A stretch of DNA of 64,000 bases from Ophiodon elongatus (GCA_016806645.1 JACSYO010000016.1:268501-332500), one strand, 5' to 3'. Positions 44,892 to 56,387 are shown, counted from the stretch's first letter. Notes: generated by a model not told the origin, from the sequence alone. Made by a program: numbers and translations.

Positions 44892-45280
44892 TGTCACAGT
44901 TTGGGGTTGTAGGTGGTCACTTCCTGTCTTATTTTGAAGAGTTCCCTGTCTTGTGTTTCCCCAGGTCCCTTCACTTCCTGTCCTTGTGATTGTCTAATTG
45001 AATCCTCCTGTGTCTGATCACCTGCACCTGCACCTCCCCGTGTATTTAAGTCTCGTTTGTCTTGTGCCTCCTTGTCCGTATGTCTGCTTTTCTTGGACTG
45101 TTTGTGTCTTAGTGTTTCCCGTGTTTGGCTCGATCTTGTTCCCTTCCTGTTTTTGTCGATCCTGGTTCCTATGTCTGGTTCGCCTAGTTGTTCATTAAAT
45201 TCCTTGTTTTGAACTCAACAACGCGCGTCCTCATGAGTCTGCATTTGGGTCCTGCCTTCTTCGTTCCGCCGAACATGACA
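44892..45280 (+). mobile_element. 389 bp solo LTR
   Basis: It begins TGTCACAGTTTGGGG and ends CCGAACATGACA, so TGTCA/TGACA termini. Exact 5 bp duplications TGAAC lie at 44887-44891 and 45281-45285. A GTATTTAAG TATA-like box (45050-45058) and ATTAAATTCC near 45195 suggest plus orientation. The end segment (GCATTTGGGTCCTGCCTTCT) is shared, inverted, with the LTR at 48625-49070. Confidence 0.85.
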
Positions 45281-45572
45281 TGAACTCTTCACTGGAGGCC
45301 TTTAATGAGGGAGGAGAGGAGTTACGAGTTGGTTTATCCCAGACTGATCGAGGCAAGAGTGAAAGATGCTTCCTTCTTTCCAGAGAGGAGCCCATCAGTA
45401 GTTCACATGACATCTAGCCCTGCTGACTGCAATAACCATGAGCTCACTAGCCGTGGTCTCCACTGTGGTATAGGACACACACTGAATAACAAGGCAGTGA
45501 ATTACAGCATACAAAACAAAACATTGCATGATGGGAAATGCAGCACTAACACAGATGTATGAAGAAATATAC
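45281..45572. other. Unassigned flank of the solo LTR
   Basis: A 60-85 codon frame on each strand; neither shows a motif. Confidence 0.3.
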
Positions 45573-45903
45573 ACTCACTTGCCAGTTTATTAGGTACACC
45601 TAGCGAAAACTAATGCCGTATAATATAGCAGTCCAGAAGTGAATCCAGCTTCATGAAGGTTTTAATGCTCACTTTCAGTTTGAACTGCTTTAGAGAGGTG
45701 TTGATTTATGTTCTAATACTGTGTTTAACAGAAACAACCCTCTGTATAATGCAACACAGTTCAACAGCACCACAAACAACATTATCTAAAATCATACAGC
45801 TCTCTACAACAGTTTCAATGAAACGTTAGAACCTTCATGAGGTAGGAATTATTGCAGGACTGTTGTATTAAGTGTACCTAATAAAGTGACAGCCGAGTGT
45901 ACA
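45573..45903. mobile_element. ~330 bp MITE
   Basis: The left end TACACTCACTTGCCAGTTTA + TTAGGTACACCTAG and the right end, complement TACACTCGGCTGTCACTTTA + TTAGGTACACTTA, form a ~33 bp imperfect TIR. I recall this TATTAGGTACACCT-type end from many vertebrate genomes. No transposase frame. Confidence 0.75.
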
Positions 45904-47589
45904 CGATGGGGACCCCTTCAAGTCCTCTTTTAAAAGTATGTGAAGCCTAGGGCGGTTCTCAAAGAACCAGCACAGGCAATAAAATGGCAACTAACAGCTA
46001 ACTGACCACTGGCATAGATGTAGGTTCTGGAGAAGCCAAGTCACAGAGAATTGCAATCCACATTTTCAAATAATTCAGCAGTTCAAATAGTTGTGATGTT
46101 GAGCTCATTTACAGCTGTTTCACTGTCTGAAGAAACAGTTGCATCTCACAATGTAAAGTTGAGCTTTTTCTTTTTTTTGGCCTGGGTTTGTCAGTCCAAG
46201 GTCTTTGGCTTGTGGAACAAAGAATGAAAAGGTACAGATGAAACATAAAGAGAAACCCATACTAAATGTGTTTGACCATTGATTCACTACTTAAACAGGA
46301 CACCTCAAGCACAGTCCATGAATGCTTACTGTGGCAGGGGTCTGATCTACATACAGTAATGGGCCAGCACAGTGGGATGCAGGGGACATAGGACTCCCTT
46401 GATCTGTAACGCCATCTTTATTGGACATAAATATCATCTGGTCGTTAGCAGGTATCTTAACAATTGGTTTAATCTGAAGTAGAAACCTTTTATTATGGTA
46501 TCAGATGTGTTGTTTTGGAATTTACATAAAAACTTTTCAAATGATATGTATGTATACTGTATATAATCATATTGTGACCATTTCACCAGACCTAATACTA
46601 ATTCAATACAAAGGGAGTAAGACTATTTAGAAGGTGTTTCCTCTACACGAAGTGAAAGACAGTGGGCTCTGCATGTTTCATGAGTAACCAACAGTTACAG
46701 GAGGAAATCCTCATGCATCCACACCTTCATTTACATAACAAGCACTGCAGAGGCCCAGGCCAGCTCTGTGAACCTAGGGGAGCGTCAGTGCTTTTGCAAA
46801 GAGCCCCTCTGCTTCCGTTCTCCTCAAGTGGCAACTGAACACTGCACTTTGCTTCCTTAAACAAAATAATTAATGAGAGGTACATGCAAATGAGCTGTCC
46901 AATGTTGAGAATGTACCACGTTTTTTGGAAATGTCTCTCGATCTTACAGCAGCTAAAGCACCATTCAGTGTGCAAAGCTCTATTATAGTCACTGTGAAAG
47001 AATGCGGCAGGACAGGGCTGACTTACAGTCCATCACTGCAAGCAGCTGACTCAGTTGGCCACTCTTTGAATCTGGACATACAGTACAGTGCATGTATTGA
47101 AGACACGAGTGGTTTTCCAATGTCTACTAACAGCCTGCTATGCAAGTGGCAGAGCTATTTAAGCTATTTGGGATTGGTGATGTTTAGCCTTTATTCATTT
47201 TTTCACATTTTAATAGGTTCAAATCGGATTTGAATTATTACTACTCTAACACAACTTGGGGAGCTAAGAGCTGGACGAGTCAAACAATAATCCCTTTAGG
47301 TTTTTGTGAGGTTGCTTACTAGTTTTTAAAGCAGCTAGTGCTGAGGTGTGACTCAGGTCGGTGTGTCCGTGACATGTCATCAACATGGTCATCACAGTTT
47401 ATACGGCTGAGAGTGTCCTCTCGGTGTGGGGAGTCTTCATGCATACAGGCCCTGGTGTCAAACTTATCCCGTTCAAATGTGCAGTATATGGATGAATACA
47501 CACAATCATAGCAGAATGCAATCATTTGTGTGTGCTCTCTGAATAGGTCAGACTGTGTGGTCTGACCTCGAATGAGAGCTGACAGAGTC
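45904..47589. other. Unassigned sequence
   Basis: Contains AGGTCAGA-N8-TCTGACCT, an 8 bp inverted repeat near 47546-47569. The 102-codon plus frame at 46925 and the 140-codon minus frame at 47319 have no motif. Confidence 0.35.
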
Positions 47590-47939
47590 AGTCTCGCTCT
47601 CTCACAGGTGGGGTCCAGCAGGTATGTAATTGAGTGATAGAAGATATGAGGACAGTCAACAAAACAGTCAGGTGAGTACTGGAGAACAGGTGGCAACAGG
47701 GACAGTAAAGATGTCTTGTTGACAGGAAGTAATGTTGACATGGAGGGAGATGAGGAGGAGCTTAAAGTCCAATGTCTGAAAAGGAAAACTAGGAGTAACA
47801 GCGGAAGTTCACAGGAGAAGAAAGAGACAGCGTGTCAGGGTTGGCGGAACGGAGAAGGCAGGACCCAAATTCAGACTCAAGAGACCGGTATTTAATGATA
47901 CGAAACCGATAGACAGACACGGGAACCAGGATGTACGGA

Positions 47940-48500
47940 ACGCCGACGGGAAACGGGGCTCCTGTGTCGGCCGGGACGCCGACGGGAAACGGGGCTCCGG
48001 TGTCGGCCGGCACGCCGATGGGAAACGGGGCTCCGGTGTCGGCCGGGACACCAACGGGAAACGGGGCAGGGAACAGGAGTCCGCCGTCGGCCGAGACGCC
48101 GACAGGAAACCGGAGTCCGGTGTCGGCCGCAGGGAACAGGAGTTCGGAACAGGAGTCCGGCGTCGGCCAGGACGCCGACAGGAAACCGGAGTCCGGTGTC
48201 AGTCACAGGGAACAGGAGTCCGGAGCCGGAGGCAGGGAACAGGAGTCCAGGGTCGGCCGCTGCGCCGGCTGGGAACCGGAGTCCGGAGTTCTTCGGAGCA
48301 CCGACAGGGCGAGTGGAGCTGGAGTTGGCCGGAGCACCGGCGGGGAACCGGAGTCCGGGGTCGGCAGCGACTCGGAGGCTGCAGCGGGAACCGGGGTCGG
48401 CTGTGGCTCCGAGACAGCAGCGGCTCCCAGAGGCTACGGGGCCCACCCAGAGCCAAGCGGGGCGGGGAAGCTGCGTCTGGAGTTGGTCGGAGCGCCGGCG
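47940..48500. repeat. 36 bp tandem repeat, GC-rich, decaying rightward
   Basis: GGGAAACGGGGCTCC + GGTGTCGGCCGGGACGCCGAC; GGGAAAC starts at 47948, 47984, 48020 and 48056, exactly 36 apart, then the units diverge (GGAAACCGGAGTCCGGTGTC). Because 36 is 12 codons, frames of 130-223 codons are open on both strands. On the minus strand the product is a 12-residue repeat of the type RHRSPVSRRRPG. Confidence 0.95.
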
Positions 48501-48624
48501 GGAACCGGCATCCGGGGTCGAAGAAGATAACCGGGGGAACGCCTTTCTGAGGGACTCCCTCATGTCCCTGACAAGCTCTAGAACTTGAAAGTTCTGCTGG
48601 GTCCATAGTTTGGTGGGTTCATAC

Positions 48625-49070
48625 TGTCAGGGTTGGCGGAACGGAGAAGGCAGGACCCAAATGCAGACTCAAGAGACCAGGTAGTAGAGTGCAAAACCAG
48701 GTATTTAATGATACGAACTGGCAAAACAGACACGGGAACCAGGATCAAGAAATCAGACAAAACGGACACGGGAACCAGGAATCAGGATCAAGAAATCAGA
48801 CGAAACGGACACGGGAACCAGGAATCAGGATCAAGAAATCAGACGAAACAAACACAGGAACCAGGATCAAGAAATCAGACGAACCCACCACGAGGGACAA
48901 GACAAACAGGGCTTAAATACACAGGGGAGGTGCAGGTGCAGGTGGTCAGACACAGGAGGATTTAATTAGACAATCACAAAGACAGGAAGTGAAGTGACAC
49001 GAGGAAATACGAGACAGGGAAACTTCAAAATAAAACAGGAAACCCACACTTAACACCCAAAACCGTGACA
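48625..49070 (-). repeat. 446 bp LTR of the non-autonomous element
   Basis: Bounded by TGTCAGGGTTGGC and CCGTGACA. Its outer part matches, in the opposite direction, the solo LTR at 44892-45280, so both belong to one LTR family at different ages or subfamilies. Confidence 0.75.
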
Positions 49071-49458
49071 CAGCGAGCACAAGGAGAGGAGGAAGAGGAG
49101 CAGCAGAGTCTGGGTCCAGTATGGAGGAGGACTCTGCTGCTGACAGTGAATCCTCTGACTCCAGGGCTGGACTCCATAGGAGCACAAGAGGGAACAGTGT
49201 GGGAAGAATGAAAGTGTTTCTCCAGAGGACCAAGAACGTGAAGGGAGTGAAACTCTGCTCGGCTACACATGAGCAGTAAAGGAGTCTTGACTAACCAGGA
49301 AGTGTACAGATTAAAAAAAATAGTTCATAAAATCAGTAAAGAGCTAAACGATGATGATGATGATGATGAATAATAAGGTCTCAGAGCCTAAATGCAGCTC
49401 AGGGATGCTGTTATGTTTGTTGCTTTTAATCTCTTTAACCATGAGTTATATCAGCACT

Positions 49459-50646
49459 AGTGAAGAGGTCTCTGCTGTACCACCAGCTCTCTGTGTCTCT
49501 CTCCCCGCTCTCTCTCCCTCCCTTTCTGGAGGGCCAGAGAAACCTAATGAGCGGGCAGAGAAACCACAGGTCCAGAAAAAGAATAGTCAGTCATTACTCT
49601 CCCTATGGCTCATTTCATCCTCCTGAGTGAGGAATGCTTTCTTTGGCTCTCCCCTTTCCATTCTGCTTGCCTACCGGCCCTGCTGACCCTCTCTCTTCCT
49701 CTCTATTTTCAGCAGCTGGAAGAATTTGGGTTCGAGGTGGATCAAAGTAACCCAGTCCTCCTCTAAAGCCCTAGCTCACACCCATACAAACAAGTGATGT
49801 CATGGACATGCTGGATGAGCGTACAAACATGATGGACTATGCTTTCACAGAGTGACCCCTGTACATCTACCAGATCCACTACAGTCCTGTGAATAGTTTC
49901 AGATGGGTTTTGTTTCAGGGTGGGGCATAGTATCGCAATATTTTGCGTGGCAATACTGAATAAATTAGGGATGTCGGGATTAACGATTTGGCCGTAACTG
50001 CAGTTATTTATATAAGTCAAGGTTTTGTAACAATACGAATAGAAGTAGCTATGATATCTATGGTGTCCTGATTCCTGCATTGTGTGAGTACGCCGGTTTG
50101 AGAGAGTCGTGCCACTCACCTGAAGCGTTGCTGTAAACATTTCAGAGGGAACCAACACTCCAGCCTGATATCTGCCAAAAAGTGCCTTAAATTGGAAGCA
50201 TTTGGGATATAGAAAATGACATAGGAGTCAAGTGAACCGCAGATTAATTACAAAGTTTCAACATCATAGTATGAAAATAAGTTTTACTGCCGATCAGCCG
50301 ACACTCAATAAAAAATACCCGACCTGAATATCAGCATTGATGTTTTCTAGTCGCTGGACTAATAATTATACACTGTGAACCACAAATCCCTGCTAAAATC
50401 AGCAAGAGTTAGTAACGTTGACATTGACAGCTGTTGTTATAAAGTACGGCGCAGTATGGAGGTTCCATTATATTTAAATTGTGGATCGTTTATCTGATTA
50501 GATAAAACAGATGTTGACAAACTGCATCATTTGTAAATAAAACTAGGTCATAAATTGCTATGTTGTCATTTGATTGCATTCTATGTTATTTTGATTACAG
50601 GCAATATTTAGTCTCATGTCACAAAAGCCCATTGGTTCCTACTGAA

Positions 50647-50649
<3 letters not shown>
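49459..50649. other. Unassigned sequence
   Basis: GATGTCGGGATTAACGATTT near 49970 hints at a DNA-element end; no partner was found. The 131-codon minus frame (49763-50158) has no motif. Confidence 0.3.

Positions 50650-50693
<44 letters not shown>
50650..50693. repeat. (CT)n microsatellite
   Basis: Pure CT run immediately 5' of Tx1-type copy B. Confidence 0.97.
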
Positions 50694-50696
<3 letters not shown>

Positions 50697-50698
<2 letters not shown>

Positions 50699-51535
50699 CT
50701 GCTGGGCAGAAGGCTTCCAGTGGAACAGCTGCTGAAGTACAGAAACAGAAGGATCCTGAGGGGGTCAGAGGGGACCATCAGGAAGGACAGGAGGAGACAG
50801 GTGAGGTCCAGCAGGTAGGTCAGGTGGATGAAGGGGGCCAGGAGGATAGTCATGTAAATGAGGGGGGGCAGGAGGAGTAAGGTGAGGTACAGCAGGTAGG
50901 TCAGGTGGATGAAGGGGGCCAGGAGGATAGTCATGTAAATGAGGGGGGGGCAGGAGGAGTAAGGTGAGGTACAGCAGGTAGGTCAGGTGGATGAGGGGGG
51001 ACAGGAGGAGTAAGGTGAGGTACAGCAGGTAGGTCAGGTGGATGAAGGGGGCCAGGAGGATAGTCATGTAAATGAGGGGGGGGCAGGAGGAGTAAGGTGA
51101 GATACAGCAGGTAGGTCAGGTGGATGAAGGGGGCCAGGAGGATAGTCATGTAAATGAGGGGGGGGCAGGAGGAGTAAGGTGAGGTACAGCAGGTAGGTCA
51201 GGTGGATGAGGGGGGACAGGAGGATAGTCATGTAAATGAAGGGGGACAGGAGGAGGTGGGTGAAATAAAACAGGACAGTCAGGTGAGTACTGGAGGACAG
51301 GTGGAGGCCGGTAGGAGACAAGAAGAATGTGAGAATGAAACAGTTGTAAAAGATGTGTTGACAGTAAGTGATGTTGACATGTTGGGATGAGGGGGAGCTG
51401 AAAGTCCCCCATCTGAAGAGGAAGAACAGGGAGAACAATGGAAGTTCTCAGGTGAAGAAAGGGACAGCGAGCACAAGAAAGGCAGGAAGAGGAGCAGCAG
51501 AGTCTGGGTCCAGTATGGAGGAGGACTCCATAGTT
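50697..51535 (+). pseudogene. Tx1-type ORF1 C-terminal part with VNTR (copy B)
   Basis: It starts GQKASSGTAAEVQKQKDPEG, VRGDHQEGQEETGEVQQVGQ, then repeated VDEGGQEDSHVNEGGQEE units with stops, and ends LKRKNRENNGSSQVKKGTAS, TRKAGRGAAESGSSMEEDS. The zinc knuckle is upstream of the surviving part. Copy A has one or two units in the same place. Confidence 0.7.
50800..51290. repeat. VNTR of ~82 and ~51 bp units in ORF1 of copy B
   Basis: GTGAGGTACAGCAGGTAGGT + CAGGTGGATGAAGGGGGCCA with GGAGGATAGTCATGTAAATG recurs about six times. Some units lack the GGATAGTCATGTAAATG half and are about 51 bp. Confidence 0.9.
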
Positions 51536-53690
51536 TTTACTGTCAGCTTTACTGCAGTGAGTACACTGAGAACAATGCACTGTTTGAATCCTTCTGTGGA
51601 GAGCTGCCCAAGGTCCCAGAGGACGTGAACGCCGGGTTGGAGGGTCCCCTGGATTTACAGGAACACCACACGGCCCTGCAGGGCATGGAGGGGGGGAAGG
51701 CCCCCTGCATCTATGTTTTTCCGGTTGAGTTCTACAGAGAGTTCTGGAGCGAGGTGGGTGAGGACCTTTTAACAGTTTTTAATGAGAGTTTTAAAGACAT
51801 GGTTCTGCCTCTAAGTTGCAGGAGAGCGGTAGTAACTCTCCTACCAAAAAAGGGAGATCTACAGGAGATAAAGAAGTGGCGTCCTGTGTCGCTTCTGTGC
51901 TCGGACTACAAAATCCTGTCCAAAGTACTGGCAAATCGTCCAAGACCAGATCTACTGTGTGCCTGGTAGGTCCATCCTGGACAATGTGTCCTTAATTCGG
52001 GATATTTTGGACATCTCTGGTTCTTTGGGCATTAAAACTAGTCTCATTTCTCTAGACCAGGAAAAGGCTCATACCCATGATCAAGGACTCCTTTTAAAGT
52101 GCACAGAGGGGTGAGACTGGGCTGCTCGCTCTCAGGGATGTTGTATGCGCTGTCTATTGAGCCCATGTTGTGTAAAGTCAGAGCAAACATCGAAGGGCTG
52201 GTTTTAAAAGTTGTATTTATTTTTAGACGTAGTTGTTGTTTTTATTAAAAAGAAAGAGGAGATCAGCAAGCTGGCAACTATTCTTGAAGACTTCGGCACC
52301 ATTTCAGCTGCGAAAGTTAACTGCCAGAGCAGAGCTGGAGGGGCGGTCTGCCCAGTCTACCAGGGGGGTTGACCTGGAAAAAGGATGGGTTGAAATATCT
52401 TGGTGTGTATGTTGGGGATGAACATTTTGTAAAGAAGAACAGGGAGGGGGTGATGGAGAAAATGGAAGGAGTCTTGGCTAAGTGGAAATGGGTGAAGCCA
52501 CTGATGTCCTACAGAGGCAGGACTCTGGTTATAAACAATCTGGTGGCTTCTGCTCTGTGGCACAGGCTGGCCTGTATGGAGCCACCCAAAGGCCTCACGC
52601 ACAAGCTGCAGGCCATCGTGGTGGATTTTTTCTGGCACAGGCTGCATTGGGTCCCTCAGAGTGTACTGTTTTTATCAAAAGAGGAAGGAGGACAGGGTCT
52701 GGTCCTACAAATCGACAGCAGAGTGGCAATGTTCAGGTTCCAGTTCATCAAAAGTATCTCACAGGTCCAACAGATGTGGTGTGGAGAGACGTGACAAGCT
52801 GTATTTTAAGGAAGGCCGCTAGTCTGGGGGTAGACGCTGCACTCTTTTTAATGGATTTCAATATTTTAAAACGGTGTAGACTATCTCCTTTTTACCTGTC
52901 ACTTTTTAAGCTGTGGAGCTCTTTTAAATGGAAGAGACTGGAGCCGGCTGTCTCACTGCACTGGCTGCTGGAGGAACCTCTGGTCAACGGGGCCAAGATG
53001 GACATCCAGGATGGTACAACACCAGGCCTCAGCAGCATGCTGTGCTCCTCTGGGACCACCACCCTGGATGTAGCTGGTCCTGAGCTGACAAACACACCTG
53101 CGGTGGGGTCTCTTCTCGGGTTGAAGTCCATTCGACAGAGCAGGAGCATCCTGAGCAGGTGGGCCGAGAGACTGACTGAGGAGGAGGGCAAGATGCTGCA
53201 GGTGTACAGCGGAGGAGAGGAGAATCCTTACTCCACGGATCCCTTTCTGGAACTGGGCTTTTATCTCTGTTCTTAACCCCACTGTTTCTAATCAATGTCA
53301 ATTTTGTGCGGCAGTGGAGACCGTGTTTCACTGTTTTTATGATTGCAAAAGACTCTTTAGTCTTTTTAATGCCCTGCAGATTGTTTTTAGACGGTTTAGT
53401 GAAACCTGGTCTCAGACCACCTTTATTTTAGGGGGCCAATACAGAAAGGTTAAGGCCTCAAAGTGGCAGTTAATGAACTTGGTGGTAGGAGAGGCCAAAC
53501 TGGCAATATACAGCAGCAGGAAGAACAGAGTGGAGGACAGGACAGGAAGCACTTCCTGTCTTCAGGGCATTGGTCAAAGCCAGAGTGTGGATTGATTTTA
53601 GATATTTTTAAAGTATTAACAACATGGAGGATTTTATTCAAAATTGGTGCTACAAGTATATGTCTGTAGATGAATTAATATTTAACGCTC
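51536..53690 (+). pseudogene. Tx1-type RT and C-terminal domain (copy B)
   Basis: 51536-51950: SFESFCGEL-type leader, GMEGGKAPCIYVFPVEFYRE, VVTLLPKKGDLQEIKKWRPV. After a frameshift: PGRSILDNVSLIRDILDISG, SLISLDQEKA, then a deletion removing the AFD-to-NRG block. The catalytic region reads FLDVVVVFI in place of YADDVVVF, so it is dead. 52369-52794 keeps GLKYLGVYVGDEHFVKKNRE and RGRTLVINNLVASALWH. 52930-53276 has LEPAVSLHWLLEEPLVNGAK and LKSIRQSRSILSRWAERLTE. 53314-53590 has METVFHCFYDCKRLF and the conserved end. It shows the intact order at the point where copy A carries its solo LTR. Confidence 0.8.
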
Positions 53691-53700
53691 CTTTTTAGTA

Positions 53701-54802
53701 GAAGATGAAGTCGCTGTGTTGATTTGTTGCACTTATTGTCATGTGAGGAAATTTGTTGGGGACTATTTTCAGCAATGGATTAATCCACATTTGGTGCTCT
53801 AGTGAGTATCAGTGGTAGCAGGACGGTGTGTGTGGGTTTAAGTCAAAATAAGGCTTCAACACATACACAAGACATGACAGTGCGATACATTCTTTGTTGG
53901 TGTGATAATAAGAAAACTATGGATTATTGCCACACTTATCCTTTACCTCTTCCAAAAATGAAGTCCAAATGAAATGAATGACGTCAAGCATTCTGACTGA
54001 AATGTCCTAGGTTTTCTTGGGAGGGAGGCTCGGACTAGCCATCAAGAGAGTTCCCAGAGAACTGGCCATTGTTACAAATGCTAAATGAAACGGGTGAATC
54101 AAAGTTAAAACAACACAGTGCAGCTACACTCATTACATCACTCATACACTACATTCTTAACTGTAGACCGTCAGCCCCCCGCCTGCTTCAACCGGATGTT
54201 AGGATCTCTGCCCGCCATCACACATGCCCGTCACATGTACGCACGCATCAGCATAGCATTCAGTAAGAGTGCATTGCTGAGCACTGTGGAAGAAAAAGAT
54301 TGGAAAAGCTGAGTGAAAGTAAAGTAAAGGTAGGCCGTCACAGGCAGACTGTGAAAACCATTTGCCTCCAAGAAAGTAGGCTACAGAAACCCTATTCAAC
54401 ACATTTCAACAGTGAGGACTTATCTGCTGAACTCAGTGCTGACATTGCACTAACAGCTCAAAAACTACAAATTCAAATATTGTTTCTCTTTTAATAAGAA
54501 TCCACCAAACAATCTCCATTGGATTATGGGTATATACTGTATGCTCATGCTGCTGTGACCTCTATGTAAAGGTCGGCGGCAATGACTGACAAGCAGGCAT
54601 TAGCATGGTTAGAAACTATTAGCATAGATGCCACTGAAATAGGAAGGGGACACAAGAGGAAAAGGGCCAAATGGCTTCACCTTTAACATTTGTCCTTTCT
54701 AATTGGAAACACTGGTTTTTACTTGGCCTGGAGGCTACTGACTCCAAAATGAGTGGTCAGGCTCTGGGAGGAGGCAGAGGAATCAAGTGCTGCTCAGCTG
54801 GG
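53701..54802. other. No recognised feature
   Basis: Chance frames only. Confidence 0.4.
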
Positions 54803-55119
<317 letters not shown>

Positions 55120-55330
55120 CAGATCATACACAGACCTCCAGTTCATCCAGAGCTAACCTGAAGAGGGGCATCCAGAGGGCACAGCCAGAAGCTCAACCAC
55201 AACATCGACAACCCTGACGCGTGACCAGCGACGCCTCCTTCCCAGATGAGCTGAACAACTTTCATGCACGCTGACGTTGACAACCGGGATACAGTCATCA
55301 ATGCGACGCTCCCTGTAGACCACCAGGATT
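55120..55330 (+). pseudogene. Rex1-type LINE linker fragment
   Basis: RANLKRGIQRAQPEAQ followed by VTSDASFPDELNNFHA in shifting frames matches the 9.73-9.95 kb part of the other Rex1-type copy. A segment equivalent to the RMWQGIQAI block is missing. Only ~200 bases survive. Confidence 0.65.
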
Positions 55331-55912
55331 CAATCACATAAGGCTGTTCACCAGCCCTCTGTGAGCCCCGCCGCTGGGTTTGTGCTGGTCGAATTAGTCT
55401 CCTAGCGGTTGGGAGTGAGGCGGACGGACCGTGATGTGCTAGCAAGCTAATCCATGTCTCATTTGTGGTCTGATGGACAGTAAATGTATCGAATGCAGTG
55501 CTCCAGATCACTGTTTTCTAAGCTACAACTAGCTGGCATAAGGACCTATTCAAAAAATAATAATACTATAATATACTTTTAAGATATCATGATACAGAGC
55601 TGATATCATGATGCTGCCATTATGTCTATATTAATTTGATAGAGGAATTTACCCTAGCAAAAGAGCTTTGGAACAAAAAGCTGAGACACTGCCAGTCAAA
55701 TGAGACGAACACTACAGCCATGAGGGAGCATGGGAAATGGGACAGCTGAGTGTCTCATGTGTTCCCCTCAGCATGGCTGGATGTGAAATGAAACAAATTC
55801 CTGAGTCTCTCTCTTGTGTCAACTTTGCAACAGTTTGTTGAAGCCTGGACAGTGGCCCACTCCAACCCACCCCTCTGAGAGGAATGTCACGGTTTCGCCT
55901 CTAGACACTGAT

Positions 55913-55914
<2 letters not shown>
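55331..55914. other. Unassigned
   Basis: A 122-codon minus frame overlaps the LINE fragment and has no motif. Confidence 0.3.

Positions 55915-55967
<53 letters not shown>
55915..55967. repeat. (GT)n microsatellite
   Basis: About 26 uninterrupted GT units. Confidence 0.97.
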
Positions 55968-55970
<3 letters not shown>

Positions 55971-56387
55971 AATAATTACACAAACATATAGGGCCAACAT
56001 GGAGTAGGAGTCGCACAGCCACTGCTCACATTGTGAAGGTGTGCTTATCAGAAAGAGAGGAGAAAGAGGCAGAAGAAAGGAAAGAGGGAGGAAAATAAAG
56101 GCCACAGCTCTTGCCACCACCGGTTTCGATATACAGCCCTTGTTTAATTCATTCCTGCGTGGCACATTTTTTACAGGAAACACCCACCAGAGAGCGGGTC
56201 GTCCCTCCTCTAGTCCATGTTGGTGTGTCTCCTGGCAAGGAAATGTGGTATGAATGTTTAGATAGTCCCGATGGGCAGGTGGCACCTTGCATGGCGGGTG
56301 ATGGGGGAATGATGACATTCTAGTTTCAAGTCTTCTTCAATACAGCGTGATGTTCATTTAGTTAATGATCCATTTAGATTAGTGTTA
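55968..56387. other. Unassigned
   Basis: GA-rich patch 56050-56098; nothing else. Confidence 0.3.

Larger units (their letters stand above)
47833..49070 (-). mobile_element. 1,238 bp non-autonomous LTR element with GC-rich 36 bp-period interior
   Basis: Plus-strand ends TGTCAGGGTTGG...AAACCGTGACA with exact 5 bp duplications CAGCG (47828-47832, 49071-49075). A full LTR lies at 48625-49070, with ~40 bp internal repeats of GACACGGGAACCAGGAATCA and a TATTTAAGCCC box on the minus strand. The partial LTR at 47833-47932 repeats its first ~120 bases minus a 21 bp block. Between them, 47933-48624 is GC-rich with no gag, protease, RT or integrase motif. After the full LTR the minus strand has an ATG frame starting MDPAELSSSRACQGHEGV, reminiscent of a gag start. 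Confidence 0.75.
47590..49458 (+). mobile_element. Tx1/L1-group LINE, copy C (ORF1 end to ORF2 start), split by an LTR element
   Basis: The left part 47690-47827 matches copy B ORF1 (CAGGTGAGTACTGGAGAACA; codons LKRKTRSNSGSSQEKKETA). The right part 49076-49300 continues STRRGGRGAAESGSSMEEDS, AADSESSDS. At 49351-49455 the ORF2 start reads MNNKVSEPKCSSGMLLCLLL, ISLTMSYIST and is then lost. The reading joins exactly across 47833-49070. Confidence 0.7.
50697..53700 (+). mobile_element. Tx1/L1-group LINE, copy B
   Basis: ORF1 C-terminal region (50697-51535) joins straight to sequence just before the RT (51536), so the whole endonuclease is deleted. RT and the C-terminal domain follow to about 53690. 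Opposite orientation to copy A, with similar diverged sequence. Confidence 0.8.

Noticed and set aside
46925..47233. 102-codon plus-strand frame
   Set aside because: No motif; no flanking splice signals worth reporting.
47892..48606. Frames of 223, 199, 135 and 130 codons in GC-rich DNA
   Set aside because: The 36 bp period keeps several frames open at once, so length is not evidence of a gene. Recorded as a repeat and discussed as a finding instead.
50800..51290. Regular repeats that might suggest a CRISPR-like array
   Set aside because: Units are 51-82 bp, contiguous without unique spacers and lie inside a LINE ORF; eukaryotic context.
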